A stretch of DNA of 64,000 bases from positions 81,943 to 145,942 of the forward strand of contig DATKAE010000003.1 of assembly GCA_035498405.1 (NCBI GenBank), written 5' to 3'. The stretch comes from DATBFU01 sp035498405. Lineage in GTDB: Bacteria; Acidobacteriota; Thermoanaerobaculia; UBA5066; Gp7-AA6. Shown one piece after another: positions 44,583 to 52,757 of this stretch. A model generated the notes under the pieces. That model was not told the DNA's origin. It worked only from the letters and a program-made list of their open reading frames with translations, and ran no database searches. Numbering within the stretch: position 1 is the first letter of the stretch; each line of letters opens with the position of its first letter. The translations under genes and the position numbers were made by a program.

Positions 44583-45130
44583 ACCGCGCGCACCGGCAGT
44601 CCGGCCGCGACGGCGCGGGCCAGGACTTCCTCCTCCACGTCGAAGGCGGACGGGCGGATCTCGCGCATCCCCTCCGCATCCCAGATCCCCATCGTGCGCA
44701 AGGGCGGTCGATAGATGTGGAGCGAGACGGCGCGGGCCGTCGTCGGGGCCAGACGGTGGAGCACCGTCGGGCCGATCTCCGAGAGGTCTCCCTCGGGTCG
44801 CACGCGGTCGTCGGAGAGCTTCGGAAGATCGTCCGGTGTCGTGAACCTCTCCTCCGTGAGCGATCCGGAGAGCACCGCCATTCCTCCCATCACACCGCGG
44901 TGGTCGTGGATGGGCGTGATCTGCCCGGACTGCCAGGCGATCAGCATGACCTCCCAGTCCTCCCAGAGCAGGATCGGGTGGCGCATGTACTGGTGCGGGC
45001 TGAAGCGAACCCGATCGAGGTGCCGTTCCGCTTCGCCGGCGAGCCGGCCGGCGAGCGAGCCGGGGGTTGGGCGCTGCGGCGCCGCGCAGGCGTCGAGCAG
45101 AATCTCCCGAACGGCTTCTCCGAAATTCAC
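44579..45130 (-). CDS. Cysteine dioxygenase-like cupin protein
   Basis: 183 aa from GTG 45130. Iron ligands of the CDO type: T-P-I-H75-D-H77 and H138 in SLHIY, with GVMGGMAVLSGSL between. Thiol dioxygenases oxidise cysteine or related thiols (3-mercaptopropionate, for instance) to sulfinates; which one cannot be told. TAAAAT (45144-45139) lies 8 nt before the start, supporting it against longer frames that run back through the paralogue gene. Convergent with paralogue A (stops overlap) and divergent from paralogue B. Confidence 0.85.
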   Translation of the reverse strand: MNFGEAVREILLDACAAPQRPTPGSLAGRLAGEAERHLDRVRFSPHQYMRHPILLWEDWEVMLIAWQSGQITPIHDHRGVMGGMAVLSGSLTEERFTTPDDLPKLSDDRVRPEGDLSEIGPTVLHRLAPTTARAVSLHIYRPPLRTMGIWDAEGMREIRPSAFDVEEEVLARAVAAGLPVRAV

Positions 45131-45138
45131 TGGCTGCG

Positions 45139-45144
45139 ATTTTA
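45139..45144 (-). promoter_or_regulatory. -10 box (TAAAAT) of the cysteine dioxygenase-like gene
   Basis: Minus-strand TAAAAT ends 8 nt before GTG 45130; no Shine-Dalgarno. Confidence 0.5.
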
Positions 45145-45174
45145 TCGCCGAGCGGCCTTCGGCGTAAGGGGCGA

Positions 45175-45232
45175 GGCGCCGTGTTAGATTGCCGCGCGGA
45201 TGCGAATCGCCGTCGCTCCCGGAGACGGGGAC
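45175..45232 (+). repeat. Duplicated copy of the LeuB-type gene's promoter and first codons
   Basis: 45175-45229 matches 47014-47068 at 45 of 55 positions, with no gaps: upstream GGCGCCGTG, a -10 box (TAGATT at 45185-45190 versus TACATT at 47024-47029), an identical 9-nt spacing and ATGCGAATCGC. The encoded starts are MRIAVAPGDG and MRIAIVPGDG. In the LeuB-type enzyme this is the conserved N-terminal strand; in the membrane protein it has no obvious use. Confidence 0.85.
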
Positions 45233-47005
45233 GGAAACGGCGTCGTGAAGGGTCCCGGCCGAGCCGGGAACCTCGCGGCCCTCCTGATCGGCGCCACGAC
45301 ATCGTTCTGGTTCGTCATGAGCCTGGCTCGGGCGATCCGGCCGGGTCTCTTCTTCGATCCCGATCCGGCCTGGGCCATTCCACGGTTGGGTCTCGGCCTG
45401 GCCGTCGCTCTGCTTTCGGCCGGCGCGGCGGCGTTTGCGGCCGGACTCTTCTTGGTTTGCCAGCGCGCGGGCCTCTGGACTCGGCGCCTCGAGCCGCTGC
45501 CTCTGCCCAGAGCCGTTCTCGGGACATTGGCCGTCGGAGCTCTCTTCGTCGGCGTGGGTTTCCGATTCGCCTGCCTCGAGCGGCTCCCGTTCCCGCTCTG
45601 GCATGACGACCTGCTACTCGTGGCTCCGTCTCTGGCGCTCTCGGGCGGCCCCGGCGACTTTCGCGACGCAATTCGTCCGGTTGTCGACCAGGCCGGGAGA
45701 GTCGTCGGAACCGTCGGCGTCCTGTACCTGGAGGTCGAGCGACTGGTCCTGGCGGCCTTCGGCACCTCGGTGTTCGGCGTGCGCTTCCTGTCGGCCCTCG
45801 GTGGATCGCTGTCGATTGTCACGGCGATGCTGCTTGCGCGCGCGCTCTTGCCGCGCGGGGGAGCGGCCACGGCCGGGATGTTGCTTGCGGGGCTGCGATG
45901 GTCGCTGATTGTGTCCCGCTGGGGCTGGAACATGATCCTGCTCGCTCCGATCGCGGATCTGGCGGCCCTGGCCGCCCTGCGGGCGCGCCGTCGAGGGAGT
46001 CTCGGCGCCGCGCTCGCCGCGGGAGCGGCGGCGGGCGCGGCCACCCACGTCTATCTCGCGGCCTGGATCGTCGGGGCGGCCCTGCTCGTTTTTCTTCTCT
46101 GGCCGGGCGGCAGGAGGAATCGATTCCGGACCGCCGGCTTTTTCGCGCTGTCCTTCGGGCTCCTGACCCTTCCGATTTTTCTCCTTCGCGAGGGGCGAGC
46201 CGCGCCGTACTTCGTCCGGACCGAACACAACGTTCTCCGGGAAGCGGCGCGCGCCAAGAGTGTCCTGCCGCTTCTTGCCTCGGCCTCCGACGCCCTCGCG
46301 GCGCCGTGGATCCTGGAGGATCCGGAAGGACGCAACGATCTCGCCGGCCGGCGCCGGCTGCCGCTGGTCGCCGCCGTGCCACTCGCGCTGGCTTTCTGGC
46401 GGGCCGCGGCCAACCCTCTGGAGGACCTTTCGGCCCTCCTGCTCGCGCATGCGGGCGCCGCCGCGGCCGCCTTCGTCGCCTGGGGCTCGCAGCTTTCACC
46501 GAACGGCTCCCGTTTCGCGTACCTGACGACCCTCTCGGCCGTGGGCGCGGCGGCGGGGATCCTCTGGCTCATCGGGTTCGTCGCGGCGCCGAGGCGGCCC
46601 ATGGCGGGACTCGCTTGCCTCGGAGCGATTGCACTGGCGGGCGCCTTCGGCGCCGGAGATCTCGAGAGGTGGGATCGCGCCCGCGCCACCTTCGACAGCT
46701 TCGGCGGAGAGTCGACGACGGTCGGCCGGGCGGCGCTGCGCTGGGATCGCTATGGGAGCGTGCAGCTGGAACCGGATCTCGGCGTTTCGCGTCCCACGGT
46801 CGAGGCCATCCGGCGCTTCGCGGTCGTTCCGGCATTCGAGAGATCCCGCGCGCTCGGATCCGGACCCGGCTCGCGGGAGAGGCTCGTTCGCGTGGCGCCG
46901 GCCGGCGCGGCTCCGCTTCCGGGCGAGCGTGTGGTCGAGCACGTCCGCGACGGCTGGGGGCGTCCGTGGGCGGTGGTGCTCGCGAAGCGGGCCGGGCCCG
47001 CCTGA
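45200..47005 (+). CDS. GT39/PMT-like membrane glycosyltransferase, paralogue B
   Basis: 601 aa, paralogue of 42783-44582 (same helix pattern, LPLWHDD-type first loop as PLWHDDLLLV, RWGWNMILLAPI, HVYLAAWIVGAALL, ending VEHVRDGWGRPWAVVL). The first 20 residues (MRIAVAPGDGDGNGVVKG) are not shared with paralogue A but copy the start of the downstream LeuB-type protein; alignment to A begins about residue 22. A hydrophobic helix starts near residue 25, so the capped N-terminus is compatible with insertion. Transcription probably starts at the captured -10 box. Substrate unknown. Confidence 0.75.
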   Translation: MRIAVAPGDGDGNGVVKGPGRAGNLAALLIGATTSFWFVMSLARAIRPGLFFDPDPAWAIPRLGLGLAVALLSAGAAAFAAGLFLVCQRAGLWTRRLEPLPLPRAVLGTLAVGALFVGVGFRFACLERLPFPLWHDDLLLVAPSLALSGGPGDFRDAIRPVVDQAGRVVGTVGVLYLEVERLVLAAFGTSVFGVRFLSALGGSLSIVTAMLLARALLPRGGAATAGMLLAGLRWSLIVSRWGWNMILLAPIADLAALAALRARRRGSLGAALAAGAAAGAATHVYLAAWIVGAALLVFLLWPGGRRNRFRTAGFFALSFGLLTLPIFLLREGRAAPYFVRTEHNVLREAARAKSVLPLLASASDALAAPWILEDPEGRNDLAGRRRLPLVAAVPLALAFWRAAANPLEDLSALLLAHAGAAAAAFVAWGSQLSPNGSRFAYLTTLSAVGAAAGILWLIGFVAAPRRPMAGLACLGAIALAGAFGAGDLERWDRARATFDSFGGESTTVGRAALRWDRYGSVQLEPDLGVSRPTVEAIRRFAVVPAFERSRALGSGPGSRERLVRVAPAGAAPLPGERVVEHVRDGWGRPWAVVLAKRAGPA

Positions 47006-47038
47006 GGCCGGCCGGCGCCGTGCTACATTCCCGCGCCG

Positions 47039-48088
47039 ATGCGAATCGCGATCGTGCCGGGAGACGGAATCGGCGTGGATGTGACGCGCGAGGCCGTCAA
47101 GGTTCTTCAGGAGGTCTCGACCCGACGTGCGCTGCCTTTGGAGCTCGTCTCGTTTCCCTGGAGCGCCGATCACTACCTTTCCACGGGGGAGACCGTTCCG
47201 GCGGGCGCCTTCGAGGAGCTCTCCCACGGCTTCGACGCCGTGTTCATGGGAGCCTTCGGCGATCCCCGGGTGCCCGACATGAAACACGCCGCCGAGATCC
47301 TGCTCGGCGCGCGATTCCAGCTCGACCTGTACATCAACCTGCGCCCCGTCCGCTGTCTGGCCGACCGGCTCTGCCCGCTGCGCGCGTTTGCGGCCAAGGA
47401 CGTGGACTTCGTCGTCTTTCGCGAGAACACGGAGGGCGCCTACGTGGGGCTCGGGGGCAATTTCCGGAAAGGCACGCCGGAGGAGGTCGCGATTCAGGAA
47501 GACCTCGCCACCCGTCGGGGCGTCGAGCGGATCCTGCGGGCCGCCTTCGAGCAGGCACGCTCGCGTTCGCGAAAACGGCTCGTCATGTCCGACAAGTCCA
47601 ACGCCATGCGCTTCGTGGGCGACCTCTGGCAGCGGGCGTTCGCCGACGTGTCGGCCGAGTATCCGGATGTCGAAGCGAGGCATCTCTACATCGACGCCCT
47701 CTGCATGCAGATGGTCCGCGATCCGAGCCAGTTCGATGTGATCGTCACGAGCAACATGTTCGGTGACATCGCCACGGACCTCGGGGCGGCGCTTCAGGGC
47801 GGGCTCGGGATGGCGGCCTCCGCGAACATCCATCCGGGGCGCATCTCGATGTTCGAGCCCGTGCATGGCTCGGCGCCGAAGTACGCCGGGACGGGGAAGG
47901 CCAACCCGTTCGGAGCGATCCTCACGGCGGCGCTCCTGCTCGAGCATCTGGGACGGGCCCCGGAGGCCGGCGCCATCGAGCGCGCGGTCCGGGCCTGCAT
48001 CGAGCAGGATCTCTGCACCGCGGACGTGGGGGGCTCGCTGACGACGCCGCAGGCGGGGGATGCCGTCGTCCAGAAACTGGAGCTCTGA
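47039..48088 (+). CDS. 3-isopropylmalate dehydrogenase-type beta-decarboxylating dehydrogenase
   Basis: 349 aa, NAD-dependent oxidative decarboxylation of a 2-hydroxy-acid substrate. Signatures: IVPGDGIG, LDLYINLRPVR, ENTEGAYVG, DKSNAMR, YIDALCMQMV, TSNMFGDIATDLGAALQGGLG, EPVHGSAPKYAGTGKANP. LDLYINLRPVR favours LeuB over isocitrate dehydrogenase, but LeuB, homoisocitrate and tartrate dehydrogenases are hard to separate by eye, and no leuA/C/D is nearby. TACATT lies 9 nt before ATG 47039; no Shine-Dalgarno. Confidence 0.88.
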   Translation: MRIAIVPGDGIGVDVTREAVKVLQEVSTRRALPLELVSFPWSADHYLSTGETVPAGAFEELSHGFDAVFMGAFGDPRVPDMKHAAEILLGARFQLDLYINLRPVRCLADRLCPLRAFAAKDVDFVVFRENTEGAYVGLGGNFRKGTPEEVAIQEDLATRRGVERILRAAFEQARSRSRKRLVMSDKSNAMRFVGDLWQRAFADVSAEYPDVEARHLYIDALCMQMVRDPSQFDVIVTSNMFGDIATDLGAALQGGLGMAASANIHPGRISMFEPVHGSAPKYAGTGKANPFGAILTAALLLEHLGRAPEAGAIERAVRACIEQDLCTADVGGSLTTPQAGDAVVQKLEL

Positions 48089-48111
48089 ACGGTGCTTCGT
48101 TCGCGCCGATT

Positions 48112-48128
48112 CCCCGGCCTTGCCGGGG
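48112..48128 (+). terminator. Hairpin after the LeuB-type gene
   Basis: CCCCGGC - CTT - GCCGGGG, perfect 7-bp stem, 24 nt after the stop. No T-run follows; possible terminator or mRNA end stabiliser. Confidence 0.45.
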
Positions 48129-48151
48129 AGCGATCGCCATCACACATTTGT

Positions 48152-48157
48152 TAGAAT
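48152..48157 (+). promoter_or_regulatory. -10 box (TAGAAT) before the secreted protein gene
   Basis: TAGAAT with a downstream AAAAAGGAG ribosome-binding site (48164-48172) and ATG 48182: a leadered gene. Confidence 0.5.
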
Positions 48158-48181
48158 TGGCGAAAAAGGAGAACGGAATCT

Positions 48182-48757
48182 ATGGTGCGCAACACGATTC
48201 GCCTGTTCCTCGTGGCCGTGGCGGCGTTCCTGCTGGTCGGCGTGCAGCCGGCGAGGGCGGAGAAGAAGTTCAGCGATTCGGATGACGCCAAGGAGAGAGA
48301 CGAGCCGCAGAAGTTCCTGCCCGACTACGACAAGCTGGTGAAGGGCAAGGATGCCGACTGGGTCTATTTTCCGGACGGGAAAGGCATCGGAAACTTCAAG
48401 ACGGTGAGCGTCAAGGAATTCGATTACACCGGGCACGGAAGGGAGAGCCGCGACGCCGCACGCGAGGGCAAGGATTACATGGAGCAGTGGCTCGAGAAGG
48501 ACGGTCTCAAGATCGCCAAGAGCGGCGGCGAGGTGACGATCGAGGGCAACGTCTGCAACGCCTGGGAGCCCTCCGGAGGCGCCCGCTACTGGGGAGGTTG
48601 GGCTGCCAATCCGGGCGTCTGTCTGGAGGTCATCGCCAAGGATTCCAAGGGGGCGATCCTGGCGGAGATCCGCCAAAAATCGAAGGGCTCGACTCTTCGC
48701 GACGCGGTCGAGAACGGCCTTGAGGACGTCGCCAAGTCGCTGACCAAGGGCCGCTGA
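48182..48757 (+). CDS. Secreted protein of unknown function (DUF4410-like)
   Basis: 191 aa. Signal peptide about 1-26 (cleavage after ARA). Mature part is hydrophilic. The segment VTIEGNVCNAWEPSGGARYWGGW followed by PGVCLEVIAKDSKGAILAEIRQKS and the last helix DAVENGLEDVAKSL resembles the layout of DUF4410 envelope proteins (small beta-sheet with a C-terminal helix), but I cannot confirm it. Two Cys residues (about 127, 145) could form a disulfide. Good ribosome-binding site AAGGAG. Flanked by hairpins on both sides, so probably a single-gene unit. Confidence 0.75.
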   Translation: MVRNTIRLFLVAVAAFLLVGVQPARAEKKFSDSDDAKERDEPQKFLPDYDKLVKGKDADWVYFPDGKGIGNFKTVSVKEFDYTGHGRESRDAAREGKDYMEQWLEKDGLKIAKSGGEVTIEGNVCNAWEPSGGARYWGGWAANPGVCLEVIAKDSKGAILAEIRQKSKGSTLRDAVENGLEDVAKSLTKGR

Positions 48758-48817
48758 CCTCGGAAATCCAGCACGAGTCCTGGCAAGCCAACTGATTCAA
48801 ACTAAAGGGTTTCGTCG

Positions 48818-48850
48818 CGCGGGCCCGGGTCTTTCCCGTGGCCCGCGTTT
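48818..48850 (+). terminator. Rho-independent terminator before phoH
   Basis: Twelve paired positions (48818-48829 with 48835-48847) with one bulged T and a TCTTT loop, followed by TTT. This separates the secreted protein gene from the phoH cluster and argues against phoH starting at TTG 48854. Confidence 0.7.
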
Positions 48851-48979
48851 CGCTTGCCGGGCCGACGTGGTACCGTCATTGGCCGACGCGGCCGACCGGA
48901 GGGGGGGAGTTCCGCAAACGGAGCGAACCCGCCCGGGCGTTGCCCGCAAAACCCGAATCGTCGGTTAGGAGCGATCACT

Positions 48980-49972
48980 ATTTCAGAGCCCACCCCGGCC
49001 CTCATCCTCCCCGAAGCGGGATTGACCGAGCTGTTCGGAATCGCCGACGAAAACCTGCGCGCCATCGAGGAGGCCTTCGGCGTGCGTCTGGCGGCGCGCG
49101 GCAACGAGATTTCCGTCGTCGGAGAGGGCGAGGGCGAGTCTTCGGCCCGCCGGCTGCTCGCGGGCCTCTCGGAGCTGCTTTCGGCCGGGTACCCGTTGCG
49201 CAGCGGCGACGTCTCGACGGCAATCCGGATCATCCGAGAGGATCCCAAGGCCTCGCTGACGGAGTTCTTCCTGGACTCGCCGTTCGGCCCGACGCTCAAG
49301 GGGAGTGTGTCGGCGCGCAACTCCAAGCAGCGGCTCTACGTCCAGATGATCGACCGGCATGACCTGGTCTTCGCGATCGGACCGGCCGGAACCGGAAAGA
49401 CCTATCTGGCCGTGGCCATGGCCGCGGCGGCGCTGCTCGAAAAGAAGTGCAAGCGCATCGTGCTGGCGCGGCCCGCCGTGGAGGCCGGCGAGCGGCTGGG
49501 CTTCCTGCCGGGCGATCTGGTGGAAAAGGTCAATCCCTACCTGCGTCCGCTGTACGATGCCCTGTACGACATCCTCGGTTACGAGAAGACGGCCAAGATG
49601 CTCGAGCGAGGCATCATCGAGGTCGCTCCGATCGCCTTCATGCGGGGCCGGACGTTGAACGACGCGTTCATCATCCTGGACGAAGCTCAGAATACGACCT
49701 CCGAGCAGATGCGCATGTTCCTGACGCGGATCGGCTTCGGTTCGAAGGCGGTCGTCACCGGAGACATCACGCAGGTCGACCTGCCACAAGGAAAGACCTC
49801 CGGGCTGCGCGAGGCGCAGCAGCTTTTGTCGCGAGTCGAGGGCATTCACTTCGTCCTCTTCGACGAGCGAGACGTCGTTCGCCATCCCCTCGTGCAATCG
49901 ATCATCTCCGCCTACGAGGGCCTCGACCGCGAGCGCGAGGCGGCGGCACCTCGTTCGACGACCGGACGGTGA
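48980..49972 (+). CDS. PhoH family ATPase
   Basis: Predicted RNA-associated ATPase, 330 aa from 48980. Walker A G-P-A-G-T-G-K-T, Walker B F-I-I-L-D-E-A-Q-N, GDITQVDLP, and an N-terminal KH-like region (GLTELFGIADENLRAIEEAFGV). The frame is open upstream to TTG 48854, but a terminator ends at 48850, and the only good ribosome-binding site, TAGGAG (48966-48971), is 8 nt before ATT 48980; no ATG/GTG/TTG fits it. So translation may begin at the rare codon ATT, giving MSEPTPALIL. First gene of the conserved phoH - 7TM/HD - ybeY - corC - era cluster. Confidence 0.93.
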   Translation: MSEPTPALILPEAGLTELFGIADENLRAIEEAFGVRLAARGNEISVVGEGEGESSARRLLAGLSELLSAGYPLRSGDVSTAIRIIREDPKASLTEFFLDSPFGPTLKGSVSARNSKQRLYVQMIDRHDLVFAIGPAGTGKTYLAVAMAAAALLEKKCKRIVLARPAVEAGERLGFLPGDLVEKVNPYLRPLYDALYDILGYEKTAKMLERGIIEVAPIAFMRGRTLNDAFIILDEAQNTTSEQMRMFLTRIGFGSKAVVTGDITQVDLPQGKTSGLREAQQLLSRVEGIHFVLFDERDVVRHPLVQSIISAYEGLDREREAAAPRSTTGR

Positions 49973-49980
49973 GGTCTGGC

Positions 49981-52326
49981 ATGCCCGCCGACGCGCCCAT
50001 TCGGCGCCCGACCACCGCTTCTCGCCACCGCTTCCCTTCGGCGGCGAGCGCGCCGCCACGGCGCCTCGAGCGGCTGAGGCCACTGCTCTGGGCCGCGGCC
50101 TACGTCGTGGCAACGACCGTGGCCTTCTCTCCCTCCCTTTCCTTCCAAACCGCGCCGCAGAAGGCGGGCTCGATCGCCACGCGCGACGTCGTCGCCCCGC
50201 GGGATCTGATCGTTTCGGACACGGCGGCGACGGACCGGCGGCGCGCGGAGGCCGCCGAGGAAGTCTTGCCCATATACGACTGGGACGCGGATGCGGCGGC
50301 CCGGCTGGAGCGGGATCTGCGTCGGTGCTTCGAGAAGGCGCGGACGGCGGCCCGGCGGCGCGGCGCCGTGACCACGGCGGTGCGGGAGGCGTTCGACCTG
50401 CCGATCGGCGATGAGGCGCTCTCGGCGCTGTCCCGGCTGGGGTTCTCCCGAGAGCTCGAGGACCGGCTGGTTGCGGCCGGGCAGGATCTTTACCACGGGG
50501 GCGTCGTGGACGATCGGGAGGCGCTCTCCGGCAAGCGGGCGTCCGGGATTGTCCTGCACGACCCGGTCACGGGCCGCGAGGCGCGGCGGCGAGAGCTCTC
50601 GGAGGTGCTCGAGTACGGCGCCCCGGCGAAGGTCGCGCTGGCCGGCAAGCTGGTGGACACGCCGCTGACGGCACGGGAGCGCTCGGAAGTGGCGGCGTTC
50701 CTGGCGGCCACTGCCCGGCCCAATCTGACCTTCAACGGGGCCGCGACGGCCGAGCGTCGCGCCGAATCCGCCCGCTCCGTGGAGACGGTCCTGACGAAGA
50801 TCCCCCGCGGCAAGGTCATCGTCCGCAAGGGCGACGAGATCACGGCTCGTACCGCGCAATGGATCGACGCGGCCCGGGCATCGGTTGCGGACCCTTCCTC
50901 CTGGGTGAAGGTCGCGGGAACGGCGCTGCTGCAGATCTGCGCGGCCGCGGTGTTCTGGCTCGATGCACGGCGCCAGCGGCGCCGCCGCCGCGAGCGTCAA
51001 CCGGGCGTGGTCTACGCCTCCGTGCTCTCGACGGGGATTCTCTTCGCGCTCGTGACCCGCGGCGCTTTTGCGCTCGCGCAGACCCTGTCCACGAGCCCCG
51101 AGGGCGCGGCGTGGGCATCGCACAGCGACTACGCGATTCCCTTCGCGGCGGGTCCGATCGTGGCCAGCCTGGTGGCGGGAATGGGGCCGGCCCTCCTCTT
51201 CGCGGCGGTTCACGCCGTGGGTGGGGGGCTGCTCATGGGGCAGAGCTTTTCGTTCACCCTGTTCGCCATCGTCGGTTCGCTTGCCGGCATCTTCGGCGTC
51301 GGTCGGGTGCGCTCCCGGAGCGTTTTGATCCGAATGGGTGGCATCGTTGCGGCCGCCAACCTCGTGTCTCTGTCGGCGATCTCCTTCCTGAACGCCGAGC
51401 CGCGCGGCTGGGACTTCTTCGCGGACATGATGGGCGGGCTCGCGGGCGGCTGCTTCGTCGCCATGTTCGTCGCGCTGGTGCTTCCGATCTTCGAGCACTT
51501 CTTTCACGTGACGACCGACATTCGCCTGCTCGAGCTCTCGAATCAGAACCTGCCGATCCTGCGCACCCTGGCGCTCGAGGCGCCGGGAACGTACCAGCAC
51601 TCCCTCATGCTCGGCACGCTCGCCGAGGCGGCGGCGGAGGCGATCGGGGCGGATGCCATGCTGGCGCGCGTGGCCGGCTACTACCACGACATCGGCAAGA
51701 TCCGGATGGCCGAGTATTTCATCGAGAACCAGCCCAAGGGAGCCAATCGCCACGACCGGCTGGAGCCTTCGATGAGCGCGCTGATCATCGCCTCCCACGT
51801 GAAGGAGGGGTACGAGATGGGCCGCAAGGCGAGCCTGCCCGAGCCGATCCTCGCGGCGATCCGGGAGCATCATGGAACCAAGAAGATCCATTACTTCTAC
51901 CAGAAGGCCCTGACGCGGTCGGATCCGGCACAGGGACCGGTGCGCGACACCGATTACCGCCACGGGGGACCGCGTCCCTCCAGTCGCGTCAATGCGATCC
52001 TGATGATCTGCGACGCGGTGGAAGCGGCTTCGCGCACGTTGATCGAGCCCACGCCGGCCAAGATCCGATCGATGATCCAGACGATCGTGGACGATTGCCT
52101 GCGGGATGGACAGTTCGACGAGTGCGATCTCACGATGCGCGATCTGGCGATCATCGTGGACACCTTGGAGCGAACCGTCTCGACGGTGTACCACCACCGC
52201 ATCGATTACCCCGGCTTCGAGTTCAATCGCGAGCGGGCGCGCCGGCGCTCCGGGGAGTTCTCGGCGGAGCCGGCCTCGGGAAAGATCTCGGGGCCGCGGC
52301 CCGTCTCGGGCGGGAGCGCGGGATGA
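49981..52326 (+). CDS. 7TM-HD family phosphohydrolase (PgpH/YqfF-like)
   Basis: 781 aa. N-terminal membrane anchor (about 33-52), a 7TM-HDED-type extracytoplasmic domain (60-310), seven membrane helices (about 315-510) and a C-terminal HD domain with HDIG motif Y-Y-H-D-I-G-K, also H in TYQHSLM, EHHGT and D in ICDAVEA. Firmicute PgpH cleaves cyclic di-AMP; the same activity here is an inference from architecture. ATG 49981 is 8 bp after phoH. Stop overlaps ybeY (ATGA). Confidence 0.92.
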   Translation: MPADAPIRRPTTASRHRFPSAASAPPRRLERLRPLLWAAAYVVATTVAFSPSLSFQTAPQKAGSIATRDVVAPRDLIVSDTAATDRRRAEAAEEVLPIYDWDADAAARLERDLRRCFEKARTAARRRGAVTTAVREAFDLPIGDEALSALSRLGFSRELEDRLVAAGQDLYHGGVVDDREALSGKRASGIVLHDPVTGREARRRELSEVLEYGAPAKVALAGKLVDTPLTARERSEVAAFLAATARPNLTFNGAATAERRAESARSVETVLTKIPRGKVIVRKGDEITARTAQWIDAARASVADPSSWVKVAGTALLQICAAAVFWLDARRQRRRRRERQPGVVYASVLSTGILFALVTRGAFALAQTLSTSPEGAAWASHSDYAIPFAAGPIVASLVAGMGPALLFAAVHAVGGGLLMGQSFSFTLFAIVGSLAGIFGVGRVRSRSVLIRMGGIVAAANLVSLSAISFLNAEPRGWDFFADMMGGLAGGCFVAMFVALVLPIFEHFFHVTTDIRLLELSNQNLPILRTLALEAPGTYQHSLMLGTLAEAAAEAIGADAMLARVAGYYHDIGKIRMAEYFIENQPKGANRHDRLEPSMSALIIASHVKEGYEMGRKASLPEPILAAIREHHGTKKIHYFYQKALTRSDPAQGPVRDTDYRHGGPRPSSRVNAILMICDAVEAASRTLIEPTPAKIRSMIQTIVDDCLRDGQFDECDLTMRDLAIIVDTLERTVSTVYHHRIDYPGFEFNRERARRRSGEFSAEPASGKISGPRPVSGGSAG

Positions 52327-52757
52327 GCCGCAGCGGTCGGCTGGAAGTCGGGGTGCGGGCCGCCGTCGAAGGGGCGCCTCCCGCCGCGCGCGTCCGTCGC
52401 TTGATCGCCCGGGCCGCCCGGGCGACGGCGTCACGGCCGCGGGAGGTTTCGGTTTACTTCTGCGGCGACCGCCGGATGAGGACCCTGAACCGCCGCTATC
52501 GGCGCCAGGACCGGCCGACGGACGTGCTCTCCTTCCCCGCCGGCGGCGGCGCGCTGCTCGGAGACATCGTGATCTCGGTGCCGTATGCGGCGCGCCAGGC
52601 GCGCCGGCGACGGCAGCCGAGAGGCGCGGAGCTCGACCGGCTGCTGTTGCATGGGTACCTGCACCTCTTGGGCTACGACCACGAAACCGATCAGGGTCAG
52701 ATGGACGCTCTCGAGTCGCGGATTCGGAGGCGTCTGGGTCTCGAGGAACGCCCTTGA
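52323..52757 (+). CDS. ybeY: Endoribonuclease YbeY
   Basis: Zinc-dependent single-strand RNase for 16S rRNA 3' maturation and ribosome quality control. 144 aa. Metal motif H-G-Y-L-H-L-L-G-Y-D-H; upstream signature L-N-x-x-Y-R-R-Q-D-R-P-T-D-V-L-S-F-P. Starts at ATG overlapping the previous stop and ends in TGATG with the next gene. Confidence 0.95.
   Translation: MSRSGRLEVGVRAAVEGAPPAARVRRLIARAARATASRPREVSVYFCGDRRMRTLNRRYRRQDRPTDVLSFPAGGGALLGDIVISVPYAARQARRRRQPRGAELDRLLLHGYLHLLGYDHETDQGQMDALESRIRRRLGLEERP

Noticed and set aside
42645..45302. Minus-strand open frame of 885 codons
   Set aside because: Antisense to glycosyltransferase paralogue A and the frame-shifted view of the cysteine dioxygenase-like gene; composition is typical of a GC-rich shadow frame.
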